Part shown: piece by piece, positions 1-13,180 of the stretch
How positions within the stretch are numbered: position 1 is the first letter of the stretch
Layout: each line of letters starts with the position of its first letter
From: Podospora comata
Lineage: Eukaryota; Ascomycota; Sordariomycetes; Sordariales; Podosporaceae
Direction: 5' to 3'
Assembly: GCA_017354895.1 (NCBI GenBank)
Contig: CP071493.1
Coordinates: forward strand, 3,658,001 to 3,722,000
DNA: 64,000 bases
The notes under the pieces: model-generated
What the model was told of the DNA's origin: nothing
The model's input: only the letters and a program-made list of their open reading frames with translations
Databases searched by the model: none
Made by a program: the position numbers and the translations under genes

Positions 1-3000
1 CAAATTCTAGTTGGTGAAGAAAGTGATAAAGCTTTTAGTGGATCGACTTTCAGGGGATCTGACGCCCTATCCTTCATGGTTGATTACATATGTGTTGAGA
101 GGGTGTAACTATCACATGGGGGAGAGCATCTGGTTGTTCGAGGGATTGAGCTGTAGGCCGTAATTTGGTGTGAACTTCTAGATATGAACTATACTCCATT
201 GCTCTACAATGCTAACGAAATGGTGGTGGTCACAAACCGGCCTTGCCGAACTTCAGTTTCGTTGTTGTGCCTTACCTATTGAGCAAGATAATTATGTAGG
301 TTCAGCTGCAATCCTTTCAGAAGGTAAGTTCAGCTGCGATCCTTCACTGCAACTCTAAATAGGTGGTTACATCGGATTGCACAGTATGATGTCAAGATCG
401 CCGTCAATCTCAATAACGTTGTCAATCCCTTGATCGTAAAACCCTCTCTCCAGGAATAGCATCATTTCCACCCACGAATCTCATCAACAACTCTGATGTT
501 GTTTACTTACAGCCTCCCGGGTAGGTGACGTGACCAGCTCCTCCATTCTCACATTTAATGCACAAGCATACACACCCCTTTTGCCGCCTCCCTCTCCTCA
601 ACCGCTCCAGTCAACAAAACACATTTCCATGAAGAATTTCAATTTCAACTTGCTTAAACGATCCCCCAAACTATTGTTTTGGCTTCAGATTTTGTAGCTA
701 TTTCCAGATGTGCAATTTGTCAACAAGGTCTATATATATACCAACCTGATGTTACATCCAATTCCTTTCCATTCACAACCCCCCTTACCCCCCTTCCCCT
801 AGTTACATGCAGCAGCAGCAATAATTTAGACAACATAGCAAAGTGTGCATCTATCGTTAACCAGGATTCACAAATAGATCCCACCAACCAGTACCAATTT
901 GCAAATGAATGTTGCATTTCAGCAGCTCAGCTAGCAAGTTGATCATTGGTTTTTGCATGATTGTGATGACCGATGACGGAGGGTTTCTTCCTCTCTGCTT
1001 TTTCTCCATGTCATGATTCCACGGCGTCGAGCAAGATTTGCTTCTTCCTAAAATCTCCCTGCATCAAAAGATGCGATTTATTGACGCTATCCCCACCAAC
1101 CACCTCCTAGCCTTTCACACATCAAAAAAGAAAAAAGTAAACAAACACCCACATATTTGGCTGAACCATGAACCCGGAAACAAGGCCATCCGAGCAGATC
1201 ACTCCGCCTAGATTCGAGATGGTCGAATGTGAAAAGTGACAGAAAACCGTTTTCTTGTGTGTTGGGCTGAAAAGCCCCCAAAAAAAAAAAAAAAAAAAAG
1301 CATAGTCGATCTGTTCGCTTGTGGCAAAGAAAGGGCGCCACGAGATGTCTGAGTTTGTGACAGTTGTCTAGGCCCACTTGTCTCGGAAGGGATGTGTCAA
1401 AAGGCTAGAAGGTGGCCTTCTCGTTCTAACAAAGGTTGGTAGTGTCTATAGTCTGTCCTGTAATCATAACGATGGCCAGAGAGGTATTGAAATCACCATG
1501 TCGGGAATGCCCGCGGGCGGGATCCGGCCCGGATCAGAGACATGCGATACTGCATGCAATGCCAGCTTAATATGTCGTCCAGGGAATATCCCTACCACAA
1601 TGAGCTGTCCAGCATATGCAAGTCTGAGAGGCCCTCTCTTGCTTGTCAGTCCCCCTTGATAGTCGACGTCAAGATATTCCCGCTTCGAGAGTCCATACCG
1701 GCACTCCGAGAACAACAAGACCGAAGAAGAAAAGACTCGCTGTCCAGTGGAGTGTAGTTAATCGGATCCACACAGGAATATGGGTAGCATTCCGCAGGTG
1801 CTAGCACACGCCTGGCAAGGCAACATCAACCACCTCTCGCTTCTGCTCGATCGGTTCGAAATGCCGCCGAATGTCCCTCCGAGAAAGCCCACTCGGTACT
1901 GCTTTGATATCGAAGCCAAAAGGAGAGCGCAAAAAGCAGCGCCGTTGGGCAGCGTTCCATTAACAAACCCGAAAGCTGCGATGGAGAGATGCAATGTAAC
2001 GGACTTCGCACGAACACCCCAAGTGCATGTGCGGGATTCCCTCGAGGGCATCCTCTCACCCCTTTGCAAATCCCGCAAAGATGGTTGATGGCGGATGGCG
2101 GGTTTGGGACAGTTCGTGCGTGTGCCGTCTTGGAACGGCAAGGAAATCCAGCCATGTCGTTGTGGCGGCCAACGGTTGAGCCTCAGAAGCGGACCGTTTT
2201 GGTGGAACCGTGGGGAACCGGGACAGTTGGATTGATATTGCCCTTCATTTATCATTGAGCCTGGCGGGAAGCAAAAGATGAGGCACTGTGCATTTGATCA
2301 GCTAACGTCTTGTCGATGGTTTGTTGTTTGCCCGCGCGCTTCTCATTCGCCCACATGATTGACAGGAGAGGGATGACGATATACCAAAATGAGATCAGAT
2401 GGAAGGGTGAGGTGCTGCGAGACCCCTGATCACACAACGGGCCGACCACCGCATTTTGCCAGAATGCAGTACCACTTTCACCTACTCTGGGGCTTCGGTC
2501 ATTCTCGACGCAAGCAGTAAAAAAAACACACTTATCTCGGGTTTTTGGCTAAAAGAAGATCAAACATTCAGAGGGGTTGCGTTCTCGTCTCGACCCACGG
2601 CTCACCGTTGTGGCACGACTTTTGGCATCCATAGACTCTTGGACTAGACAGACCGGTCAGAAAACTAGATTATAACGATATAATAATGTCTATGCAGATA
2701 TTGCATTGACTATTGCAGACGTGCTTACGGAGAGGTGCGACAATCGGGCCAGACTTTCCACCAAGGAAGCTGTTCCGAAGACCCGAGACGGAGCGAATCC
2801 TGAATCCGTAGGTAGATAATGCAGATTCTGCCCTGATGATACTCTGGCTTGCTGATATTCCATGATGTTTTGTGGAAGCGAGCCGGCTACGACTTGACAG
2901 AACCCGCGGCAACGGCTCTTTCGCTCCGCTCTTGCTTGCAGTCCAACGGCTTCTTGTTGTTGCAAGCCGTTGACCGTTGCGATGAGGGTCGATTGACGAG

Positions 3001-6000
3001 AGATTTATTGGGCCATCTACGGTATCCGAATCGGACCCTGAAGGAATTAGCGACCCATCGCGTCTGTTTGATGTGTCAGAGACACATGCTTTGGCAAGCA
3101 GATGCCAAGATTTGATCTCCCTCAGAGTGCTCTGGATATGCTCCCCTTTCATATCGTCAAAGTGTGCAGGCTAATTCACGTGTTGAGGAAGAGAGAAGAG
3201 GGTAATCTATCCAAGACCAACATGAGAACAGCCTTGGTCAGAGTGGCTGTAGGTTTGAAACTTGGGCGTCGAAGGAGCCGGCAGCAGGCAGAATCTGGTT
3301 TTCGAGTCAGAGTGGGTGAAATTTCGCTGTTGTTTCCAGTTTCAATATCCCGGAGGAGTGGTTGGTAACACCAAGCTGGCCAGTGTCGCATTGGCTGTGA
3401 CTTGGGAGGAGAGAAGAGAAATTCGAGGGGAGTGAATTGTTATCACTGGCTGCATGGGTCGAGTTAGTGGCTCGTCACTGCTCGTATGATGGCTTCGCTC
3501 CTTCGTCAGTGGTCGGGCTGCCATTATGGTGAAAAAAAATAGGACCTGAAGTGAGCGGCGTCGTGGGGTGGTTATCTGTGCGACATCAGTCTATGGCGCT
3601 TTGGAGCGCGCTAGCTGCCAGTGTGGCTGGCGGGTAACAACGGGTGCTATCCAAAAGAGGGAGCGACCATTGCCGATCGCCAGCCCGGCTTTCTTGTCCC
3701 TCACCTCTGACCAAGCCATCTGATAATCTCCCCGCCATGAATGTGGGGTAGTGGGATGTGTAGGAGTCGCAAATTTCCCAGCATTTCCATGCTTGTGAGG
3801 GGACAAACAGGGAGCGCTGGAAAAGCAAGTGTCAGCGTCTACACACCACCCCAATCGGCGTTTGATCGCCCGAGCCTGACATCATCGGAGCTTCCGACAC
3901 AGGACCTCCAAAGCAATCTGTGATCGACGATTCTGCACTCAGAGCTATGGCGTATTCGTATGCGCATTTCGGCCTTGTCAGATCTCGTTCATCCCATGTC
4001 AGAAGGCCTTGGAGCAGCACAACCCTGGAGATCCTTCTCCTCGGCTTGACTGTTGAGTTCCGCGTTCGTCGGACCGCTTTGTCGGCTGGTCCACTGTGTC
4101 GGGCGTGTTTTGGATCCACGTGGGTGTTTGCGGGACGAGAGTTGACAGCTCCATTTCGTGATGGCCGGTTTTGGTGATGGACAGCGCAATGTCATGTTGA
4201 GGTGAAGGCGGCGTGCGTGCAAGGTAAGGTAGGGTTGCATGATCGGAAAGTGGGGATCCAAGTGGCTTGAAGCACGACATCAAAAATGTAGCCGGAATTT
4301 TGCCAGCTCCCATTCCACTGAGAGTGTCCCAACACATGCCCGCCTCAGGCCTGCTTGCTTCCATGCTTGCTCTCTGCTGAGGTGCTGGAGGGTGCGGTGC
4401 CAGAAATGAAAGGGTTGCTGCCAGTATGCGCCAAACCCGAGCTCCCTCAATACCACTATGATCATCAGCTTTCGTCCGAAGTCGCCTCCTCGGAGCGAGG
4501 TTGCATGCAAGGTACCCGACACTAGTACCTGAGCAGCTGCCAAAGCAACCCTGAAAGCCTGGTTTTGTCTGCTCAGAGAGATTGCTCAGTACGTTGCATG
4601 ACGGCGCTTAGAGGTCCCCCTATCTCCGATGCCAACAGGAAACGTCAAGAGGTCAGGCGCCTGCCTACTTGCTTCGAAGCTTGACAACCCTTGATGGCGA
4701 TCACGTTCTGGAAGCCCACAAGGAACACGTGCGGCAAACAAGCAAGCTCCGTTGGGCCGAAGTCGAGGCAACGGGAGCGAACAAAGAAGGAGAATAACCA
4801 ACTTCTTCCAAACAGCCATATCACCTGCGACAATAAAAGAAAGAAACTCTCGCAACCTTCACCACGAGAGAGCTCAGGAAAAAATGGAATGATAACGTCC
4901 AATTACGGTCCGGAGCGTAACCAGTGATGGAGAGAGCGCTTAGCCTAATCGGGGGTTACGAGGCAGGGACAGGGGAGGTTGCGATCCAGCGCGTGGACCT
5001 GTAAGAGGTCTCGATACGTGATCCTTGACAATTATTACACATTTGCCCAGGGGTAACAGACCTGCCTTGACTTGACTCGGCAGGGGTGGGGGGGGGTGCA
5101 TTCATTTTTGACACTCTCACTGACAGCACCATGAACTTCCATGAAGCAGCCAGGGGCCTCAGCTGTTCTGCGCTGCCGTGGAAGAAAATGATTGATGTTG
5201 CTTTCATCCAACGCTGTGCTGTCACTGCAAGATGGACCTGTCTGGCAGCGGTCCCGCGGCATACATTCCGGGCTTCTTCTTGATCGCCTTCCGCGCCGGC
5301 TCCTCAGATTCCAAGATCGGATCTTCCTCCATGGGGTCGCTCCCGGCCGAATGCCACCCTTTTGCGCATGAACCACTGACAACCCTGGGCCAGACTGCCA
5401 GAATACTACCACTTCTCGAGATCCAAGGAGGGACGAACAAAGAAACCAGCACGCCCCCCAAATCCGACCCTCGAGCGATGAGGCGTCGTGGTCAAAGCCG
5501 TCGCTCCGCTACAACGATACTACACCCCCCTATACTTGGCTCTCCTATAGATACTCATTGCCGTACCACATCAACAATGCGGTACGCGACTGCGTATCTG
5601 AGACGACGGGTATCGACAAGATGGCTGTCAAAGCTGCCCAGCCGGGCGCCGGATTGGCAGGGCAGTTGGAGGATCGGGCCTACCTTGGTACCCGTACATT
5701 CTAACCAACTTGGGGATCAACGGAAGAACTGGGGGCATCTCCACCGAAGCTTGGTAGAAGCTGGCAAGGAAGAATTGGACCTTCTTCTTTCCGAAGAGCC
5801 AAATGCTGGAAACGGTGTTTCAGGCTTTGGCAATGATCAAAGGATGAATTAGCCCGGAGGCCCCTGGGAGAGGGAGGGGACAGCATATCCATTTTTCCAA
5901 GTTAGCCTCTCTCGCATGGAGCAGCGCTCAGTTGAAGCCGATTGAATGAATCTAACGCCCACACCTATTAGATTTTTTTTTCTCCGAATTTTTGCTAAGG

Positions 6001-6600
6001 TAGGTATTCTGCCATCCAGACACTGGCAGTTGTTGGTGTTTGGCAGCTCCTGCAGGTTGCACGGTCGGTACCTTCCTTGTCCGGCTGCTCTCATTGTGAC
6101 TCCGAGTGCCGTCGTTCCTGGCGGCAGCTGCAGCAGAATAAAGAGAGGTTTCAACAACAAGTGAAGGCGCAACCTTCTCCATTAATATGTGCTCTTTGCC
6201 CGGGTCTCGCCACTGCCTTAACACTGGACCCCTCCCCTTTCCCCCATGTCCATGTCCAACTTCCACATCACGGGCAGTCTCCAGAACGACTTTGTCTCCA
6301 ATATAACTCGACGAACTTCCTTTTCCCTGAATCAACCTCGGCCAGCCAGCAGGAGTCCAGTCCTCGGCTACCGTTCCCACAAATTTTCGAGACCCCTTCC
6401 TGACATCTGCCTCGCCGTTCCGCACTCGGCTGGCTTCCCGGAACCCGCGTCTGACACCACCAGAAGGGACCCTTTCTTTGCCACCTTCTTTTTCGCATAG
6501 CCAACCGCACCAGACACCAGCTTGGGTCTTCTGGGGAACCCGGTCACCGGTGAAGTAATAACGAAGAACAAGAAGAAGGTTTAAAAAAAAAAAAAAAAAA
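1..6600. other. gene-poor left end, no supported gene
   Basis: No reading frame in these 6.6 kb has recognisable protein character. The longest frames (for example 1758-2255 minus, 5232-5852 plus and 5952-6614 minus) are compositionally odd, have no recognisable motif, and several lack an ATG. Base composition is mixed, without the strong AT bias expected of RIP-mutated repeats. There is a 20-A run near 1280-1299 and a small imperfect duplication near 301-345 (a 17-bp TTCAGCTGC-type unit twice). The simplest reading is distal regulatory DNA for the transcription factor starting at 8511, possibly with a non-coding transcript. Confidence 0.5.
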
Positions 6601-6603
6601 AAA
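6583..6603. repeat. poly(A) tract
   Basis: Uninterrupted run of about 21 A residues in intergenic DNA, just before a TACCTACC-rich stretch. It is a simple homopolymer; no poly(A)-ended retroelement body is visible next to it. Confidence 0.85.
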
Positions 6604-8510
6604 GGAAAAATCACCTACAGGGAGCAGCGCCGTGAAGCAGGTCAACCTAGCCGCAGCCTTCCGTCTACCTACCTCACCTACCTATGGCCCGTCCCTAGCG
6701 TGCAATACAAGCCTACCTATCTGCCACTGCCGGCAGCCATCAGCATCACCTCGATCCTGTTCGGCATCTTCCTCGTGGCACAGAAACTGCACTGGCTGCT
6801 GCTGCTGCCGCCGCGCCATTTGTTATCAAACACCTCTTGGTTCTCGCGGGTACAAGGGCTGAGATCTGCCAGCTGAATGGCCAAGATAGGACCACTGGTG
6901 GTGCTTATCCTGCAATCCGGCAATAGCAGCAAGCCAAACGATCATCCCTTGGTTCACCACTGCGAGCACGCCCTTTGGCCCAGCATCAGGAACAACCTGC
7001 TCCATTCCTGAAAAAGAAAAGACAAAGGCCAACATCTGCTTAGCGGATTACCTTAATTAGACAAGACCTGGAGTGATCACTTACCCTGTGCGGCTCATCA
7101 TAGGCGCTGCAGGCACCTCACCTATTTCCCCACGGCCACCCACCACCAAGACAATAAGCTCCCTCCTTTCCCAACCAGGAGCACGTCACAACCCACATGC
7201 CACTTGGAAGCCTCTGACATCTTCCATACCTTTCACACGCACACATCTCTCGCGCCCGACGGTCCCGATCTCGAATTCACTATCGCCGTCGACTGCACTC
7301 ACCAGCCAAAGCTGCCGGAACGTCGCACAGGAGCTTCCAAAAACAGCAACTGCGGGATTCCCTGCCCTGGCCACACTCAACCATACAACAGTACCTCGAT
7401 CAGGTCAGGTACAAAAGTTTGGGGTGTGAGCCGTGTCTTCGACGCGGCCTACCAAACTCGCCTTGGGCATCCGGTTCCATTCCAGCCAGCCAGCTCTCGC
7501 TTCGTTTCCTTCGTGCACTGCAGGAATCTCTCCACGCTGCAGCCAGCTGCGGACTTCCACTGGAAACCTCCTTCTCACGCCCCCTCCTCCTCCCCCCTTC
7601 TGCCCTTCCCGGGCACCCACCTACGACACGCGCATCTACCCTCACATCCACCTCCACCGCATTCACAACCACAACCATAACCACCCTCCAGACCGGCCGG
7701 CTACTCAGCCAGTCTGCCTCGGTCTTCCTGCAGCGCACTGTGGCTGCTGGCCATACTCTCGGCATCCACATATAGCCCGAGCTTTGCTTTGCCGTGTCAA
7801 CCCTTGCAGGAACAAAAGCAAGAACAGTTGCTGTACTTGGCAGTTGAACGCTGCCGCTGCCTGACAGCTTCTTGGACAGATCAAGGCCACCACTCAGACC
7901 TGAAAGGGGTGTATTTTAATCGCCAGTCACATCGCTTGGATCTCCTTCGCCCCAGGCGCCGCCGACAACAAGATCAACACCTCCATTGGTCCGCATGCTA
8001 CTCGCTACCTGTCAACCGTCCCGTTTTATCTGTATCGCCGCCAAACGCCGTGGCTCTTCTCCCTCCTTGGTCCGCCGTCATATCTGAACCAAAGGAGCCC
8101 ATCACCTGTCTTTTCGTCCCGGACCGCAAACAAAGCCCTTGTAATTCGGCACCATCTTGGACACCAGAACCGCCCAGGCTCGAAAGCTTAACACTGTCAT
8201 AAGAGCCCCTTGGAGTCCAAATCAGCACAAGCCGTTTTGCAGTGAGGGTAGGTCGACATCGTTGCAATATCTGGCTTCTGGAACCTTGGTCGCGGACCCG
8301 CAAGTAATAATCCATTACCCGCTTGCCACCCGTTGTCTTGTCCGAAGCTCAAGACGACCCCGGTATCTCTCTGACCATTTCAGGCGCGAACCAGGGCAGC
8401 AGCTGTCGTACATGGCAGTCGTTGCTCCGCCACCCCTATTAAAATCGAAGTTGGACCTCTGGGAATCAAGCGAATCCGCTATATATCCTGCCGTACCACC
8501 TTCAGCGCCC
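6604..8510 (+). other. pyrimidine-rich region, likely promoter and 5' leader
   Basis: The plus strand becomes C/T-rich with many short CCACC, CCTCC and CACC runs from about 7100 onward, typical of promoters and 5' leaders of filamentous-fungal genes. TACCTACC-type motifs lie at 6661-6722. Many short ATG-started frames occur, so a long leader would carry upstream ORFs. No frame before 8412 has clear protein character. I infer that the transcript of the gene starting at 8511 begins somewhere in this stretch. Confidence 0.45.
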
Positions 8511-9911
8511 ATGACAGACATAATGTCATACCAATATCCGCCGCCGCCTCAAAACGGCGCTGACATGGACATGTCGCCATCGGGATACTATCCCAACTAT
8601 TCAGTCTCTTCACACACATCATCAGGAATGGATTCGGGGGTCCCATCCAGAGACCGTTCAGACTCGATGAAAATCAAAAGGTCACTATCGACGCCGGCCG
8701 TCGGCCCATCTCCATCCCAGGCCCCGGCACCCCAATCCACGGCATCGCAGCAGTCGACAGCCCAAGGCCAGGACCCGCTTGGGCTGGCAGGAGAAAAGAG
8801 AAGAAACAAGCTTGGCTATCATCGGACATCAGTCGCATGTGGTAAGTCTCGCCCACTTGGAAGTTGTGAAGCTACCCTTGTGTGAGTATGGTGCTAAAAA
8901 CAAGACGATTAAGGCCACTGCCGCCGGCGGAAGATTAGGTGTATACCTTCCCAAAACGACGTGCAGGGTCGATGCATGAACTGCATTCGACTCAAAAAGG
9001 ACTGCAGTTTCTTCCCAGTAGATCAACAACCACCTCCAGACACGAGACAAAAGTCGGCGTCGAGGTCGTCTGTTGGACCCAAAATCGCTTCAGCCTCTTC
9101 ATCGCCGGCCATGCAGAGTGGAATGCCGTCCGACATGCATGGACAACAGCCCTATTCCCAACTCACCATACCATCAATGCCTCCGCCGATGAAGCCAGCT
9201 GGCTCCGAAGCCTACACCCCTGATTCCAAGAGTAAGAAGAAACCCCGAAATCCAACCCGAGGACAACTTGCTGAAACTTCCAAAGTCCCTTCGAGCGCTT
9301 CGAGCTCTCGAGCGTACGATTATGGGCAGTCCGGGATAACAAACTGGATGGCAGATGCTAGCCCGAACTCCTCTAAACCGAGCGACTTGACTACGAACTG
9401 GCGAACTTATCCGGCTGAATCCCCCATAACCCCGGCTTTTTCCCCATACACGCCACACGCACCGCCTCCATCCGCAACATGGTCAACGCCCGTAGGCTCC
9501 GAGCCTGCTCGTGACGATCTGGCCTGGTCATCGTCGTACCCGGCACCGCCACCCCGATCATTGTCCTTTGGTGCCGAGAGCGTCTCGAATCAAAGCCAGT
9601 ACCCATCGATTTCGCATGTCAGCAACCACTCGAGTCGAGATTACAGTCGAAAAGCCAGCTCCATGTCTGCCGACATGTATCCTGCCCCCATCTCAACCGC
9701 AATTCCCGGCGTTGATACGACTCCTGGATCGACGCCAACTCATGGTCTGGCGCTTTCCGCTGGGGCTGCCCCATCATCTGCCTATGGAACCTGGCAGCAG
9801 CCATACCCATATTCCAAACCCAGTGATGGTTATGGGGGAGCGTGGGCATATCAAGAATCGGGGCATCCAGGAGATCAGCATTCGACTGAGCACGCCTATT
9901 ATGAGCGATAG
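8511..9911 (+). CDS. Zn2Cys6 transcription factor (442 aa)
   Basis: Predicted nuclear DNA-binding regulator of the fungal binuclear zinc cluster class. Exons are 8511-8841 and 8914-9911. The 72-bp intron (GTAAGT...TTAAG) cuts the zinc cluster just after its first cysteine. Splicing gives C-x2-C-x6-C-x10-C-x2-C-x6-C at residues 110-141, with the basic stretch CRRRKIRC typical of the family. The N-terminus (MSYQYPPPPQNG) and the roughly 300-residue C-terminus are rich in Pro, Ser and Tyr and look disordered; I see no fungal_trans domain. An in-frame ATG at 8523 has the better Kozak base (A at -3). An upstream in-frame ATG at 8412 would add 33 residues, so the start is uncertain. It lies alone at the end of a very long gene-poor region, as often seen for developmental regulators. 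Zinc cluster certain; biological role unknown. Confidence 0.9.
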
Positions 9912-12900
9912 AACCAGCGAATCTCATTATGTGGTGGATAGGCTGTGGTCTATGTTGAGCTTGTTGGCCAGCATAAATGGTTGTGTGAAATTAGGCGGAC
10001 GGGATTTGGGATTGTGTGTGGCACTATTCGCCATTTCGACTGTCAGCCGCGGGGCTGCGCCTTGGTTTTATCGACAAAGTGCCATCCAGCTTCTCGCACA
10101 CCTTCAACACTCTTCATGTCGCGGCTCTTTCGGGTCAGTCGGTGCGATTCCTGGAACTTCTCAAACAGGTTGTGCGCGATGCAAGTTCTTCAATCGGGAA
10201 GTTGGGTCTGAGCGCAAACCTTCTTTGGACGCCAAATCGGGCGACTTGCGACACACGACACACCACATGAGACCTCGGGTGTACCCATGAAAGGCTCTCC
10301 ATCTGCAAGTTTTGAGCATACGACGAAAGATCGATGGCTTGTGACCCGATCACACGAAATGTGGCTGACAGCAAGGATGCGAACCGAGCGCCTTGTCCAC
10401 CACAGTTCACCTCGTCGGCCTCCGCAGTCCCAACTTTAAGTCCGGCCGACAACGATCAGGACGGGGCATATTTTTGATCAAAACAGGAGGCGATGGAAAG
10501 AGAGATTGGTGATTATTGACACAGAACCGAGTGAAGCAGCAGTTTACTCATCTTACCCCTTTTGATCAAGAAAAGACTTGGGCCAGTGTGATGATGATTG
10601 CCAACACCAGCTCGGCATATGACTCGTCATCGCCAAATTCAATAGCGCGATCCATAAAAGCCGGGCAACTATATATCAACGGGCCGCGTCGTGGAGCAGG
10701 CGGATACCGGGCGGAACGGCACGGGACGGGAGACTGACGGGAGTGCCCACACCTTCATCTATCCGGTGAGAGCAGATGCTTCCGGGCTGGTCACACGGCG
10801 GTAAACCAGACACACCGGTTCGGCGCATTGCCCCAAGGTGGAAGGACGTTACACAAGAAAAAAAAAGGGACGCCACGCGATGAACGTGGGGGGAACACTG
10901 GGGAATAATATGACTTGTCGACAACAGCACAAGTGCGGCCAACACACCTGGGTTAGAAATCAGAATCACGATCGGGGTGGTCAAATTGCATCTTTGAGGG
11001 CATTGGGAGAAGGTTGTGGAAAACAGATACATGGGGCATCAATCAGGGTCATGACTTTTTTTCTTGTTCTTTGTTCGCTTCTATTTTCGCGGATTTTACT
11101 GTGGTTTTGTTCTTTTTCATTTGTGTTTTTTGATATATGAGTTTTTATTTTCCGAGTTAAGACGCTGTCATCTGTATGATGGGACTAAATAGCGGGTTTG
11201 AGGTTATGGGGAAGGCAAATTTGATGTGGAAAGTGGAACATGGAAAATGGATGGGTTGTTTGTTTGTTGTTTACATATTATATATACATTCTGCTGCTAA
11301 ACATGCAGTGGTGTTTTTCTGACGCCGAACCGTTCTGCATCTTTTAGGTTGAATGGAACTGAAGATGTGTTGTATGTTGAGCTTTGTCTTTTGAATACCG
11401 CTGGGTTTATAGATGTGCAGATGGGAATGAGGTCAAACGATGAATGACATGCCTCGAATGTGAGCGCATGTATATAGATGTCTTGAAGTTGTGGGTTGAG
11501 ATGGAAAAGAGATGAATGCTACATGAGTTTTTCTGCAGAGCAGTGAGTTGGTTGTTGACAGACTCTCGAATATTTGCCAATGGTGAAGAGAATGATGTGT
11601 ATTGTAGGCTGTTCAATATTTTATTCAAGTGACAGGATCAACAACCTATTATGAATCAGAATGATTCAAGCTACTCTTTTTTTTTTCTTCAACGGGGTAA
11701 GTAAGTAGCAACTGAATGAATCTATGGGACATTCATTGCGCTCTCATAGCAGGTGAGATGACTGGAAGAAAGTATAGACACATGCAGGTAAGGTAGGTAG
11801 GAGGTCGTGTATGATATGTATGCAGTAAAGCAGATATATATCACCTACTGTGCTCTATGGTGGAAAGGTGAAATAGGTATGCACACGCCCTTGCGAACCC
11901 AGAGAATGAGGCGCCATGGGAAAGGGTGTATACATCATCATGTACATTGTGTATCAACTTGCAGAAGTCTTTGTCAAAGGGTCAGGTGAGTCAAGGTCAA
12001 AATTTGCGGTCTGACTTGTGGTAGAAAAGGTGAGAATTGGAATGTATGCATAGATAGTAGTGCCAGTAATGTACTATCGAGTGCGAAAGGTGTCAGTGAT
12101 AGGTTGGTGGATAGCTTCAACAATACGTCCGGTAATGTCGTAGCCTTGTAGGGATATGCCTGTCTGTTCCTCCATTCCAATGCTACGGGGTGTACTCCCA
12201 TATTCAGTGACGGTTACAGTCATATCACACCGGTGTTCTATTGCAGCTAGTATACCAGCGTGCTATCGCAGAGTCCTATTCCCAGTGAACATCTGTGACA
12301 TCGCCAAAAACTACACCCTCCCCACACTTACAACTCCGTCCCCCGCTAGGATTCCCCAGACCCCGCGAATTTTTTGCGTCCGTTCGCCCTGCCGTGGACC
12401 CCACAACTTGGCGCACCCCCCGGCCGCTTTGCTTCCCTCGCAAAACCCACTTTTCCGCCTGCCGCCGTCATTCCCGTCCGTGTAACGGCGCGCGACGCGG
12501 GCTGGGCGTGTGGTTCTGCCGTCTCTCGCACGGGAGTATCCAGCGTCTTTCTTGTCTTGTATGATCTGTGCCGTGTTTGTTCCTTCTACATGCCAATCCA
12601 CCTGTTCGTGTGCCTGCCGTCCCGCCCTTGTTCTTGCTGCCCTGAAACCGAAACTTCTCGTACCTTTCCAGATCCAAATCTGGGACTGATATTATAAATG
12701 TTAGCTGGTTATTGGTGGAAGTATCAAGGCTAAGAAAAAGACTCGCGCAGCACGTGCCGTAAATCGAATATAAAACCGGTACAGGTACATTGTCGTTTCG
12801 TTGTATCCAACAAGAGGGGCCAGTTTGTTTCGCTGAAGGGAACGAGTGGACAAGTCGGGATGTAGCAGTGCAGGCACTCCAAAAGCAGCAGCAGTTCATG

Positions 12901-13180
12901 CCGGCAAGCCAACCTTCCGGTCTGTCGTGGTAGTCGAGGGCGCTTCGAGCCGAGCGCACGGCTGTTTGTATGTAACCTTTCAAACGTACTTCATCCTCGA
13001 TCAATGGACCCTGAACCATGTCATGGCCTCCTAGATTGACAGCCTTTGTCACCTTGACGGTCCACCAAACTTCCCCAGTAACAACGAGCAGCCCCCAAGG
13101 AATTCCAATTTGGGTTGTCGGTCAGGAAGAGGTCTCGTCTTGATCATAGCTGTTCATTTTAAGAAGTGAAGTCAGAGCAA
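9912..13180. other. 3.3-kb intergenic stretch, no supported gene
   Basis: Holds the presumed 3' UTR of the Zn2Cys6 gene and the 3' flank of the convergent DUF202 gene. Frames such as 12468-13052 minus (no ATG at its start) and 12156-12485 plus show no motif or domain. A GGTAAGGTAGGTAGG motif lies at 11786-11801. Bases 11050-11700 are noticeably AT-rich. I see no RNA gene. Confidence 0.5.

Noticed and set aside
5232-5852. 206-codon plus-strand frame
   Set aside because: Mixed Arg/Ser/Pro composition, no motif, no intron signals joining it to other frames.
12468-13052. 194-codon minus-strand frame
   Set aside because: Begins at GTG rather than ATG, contains Cys clusters without spacing logic, and reads as random.
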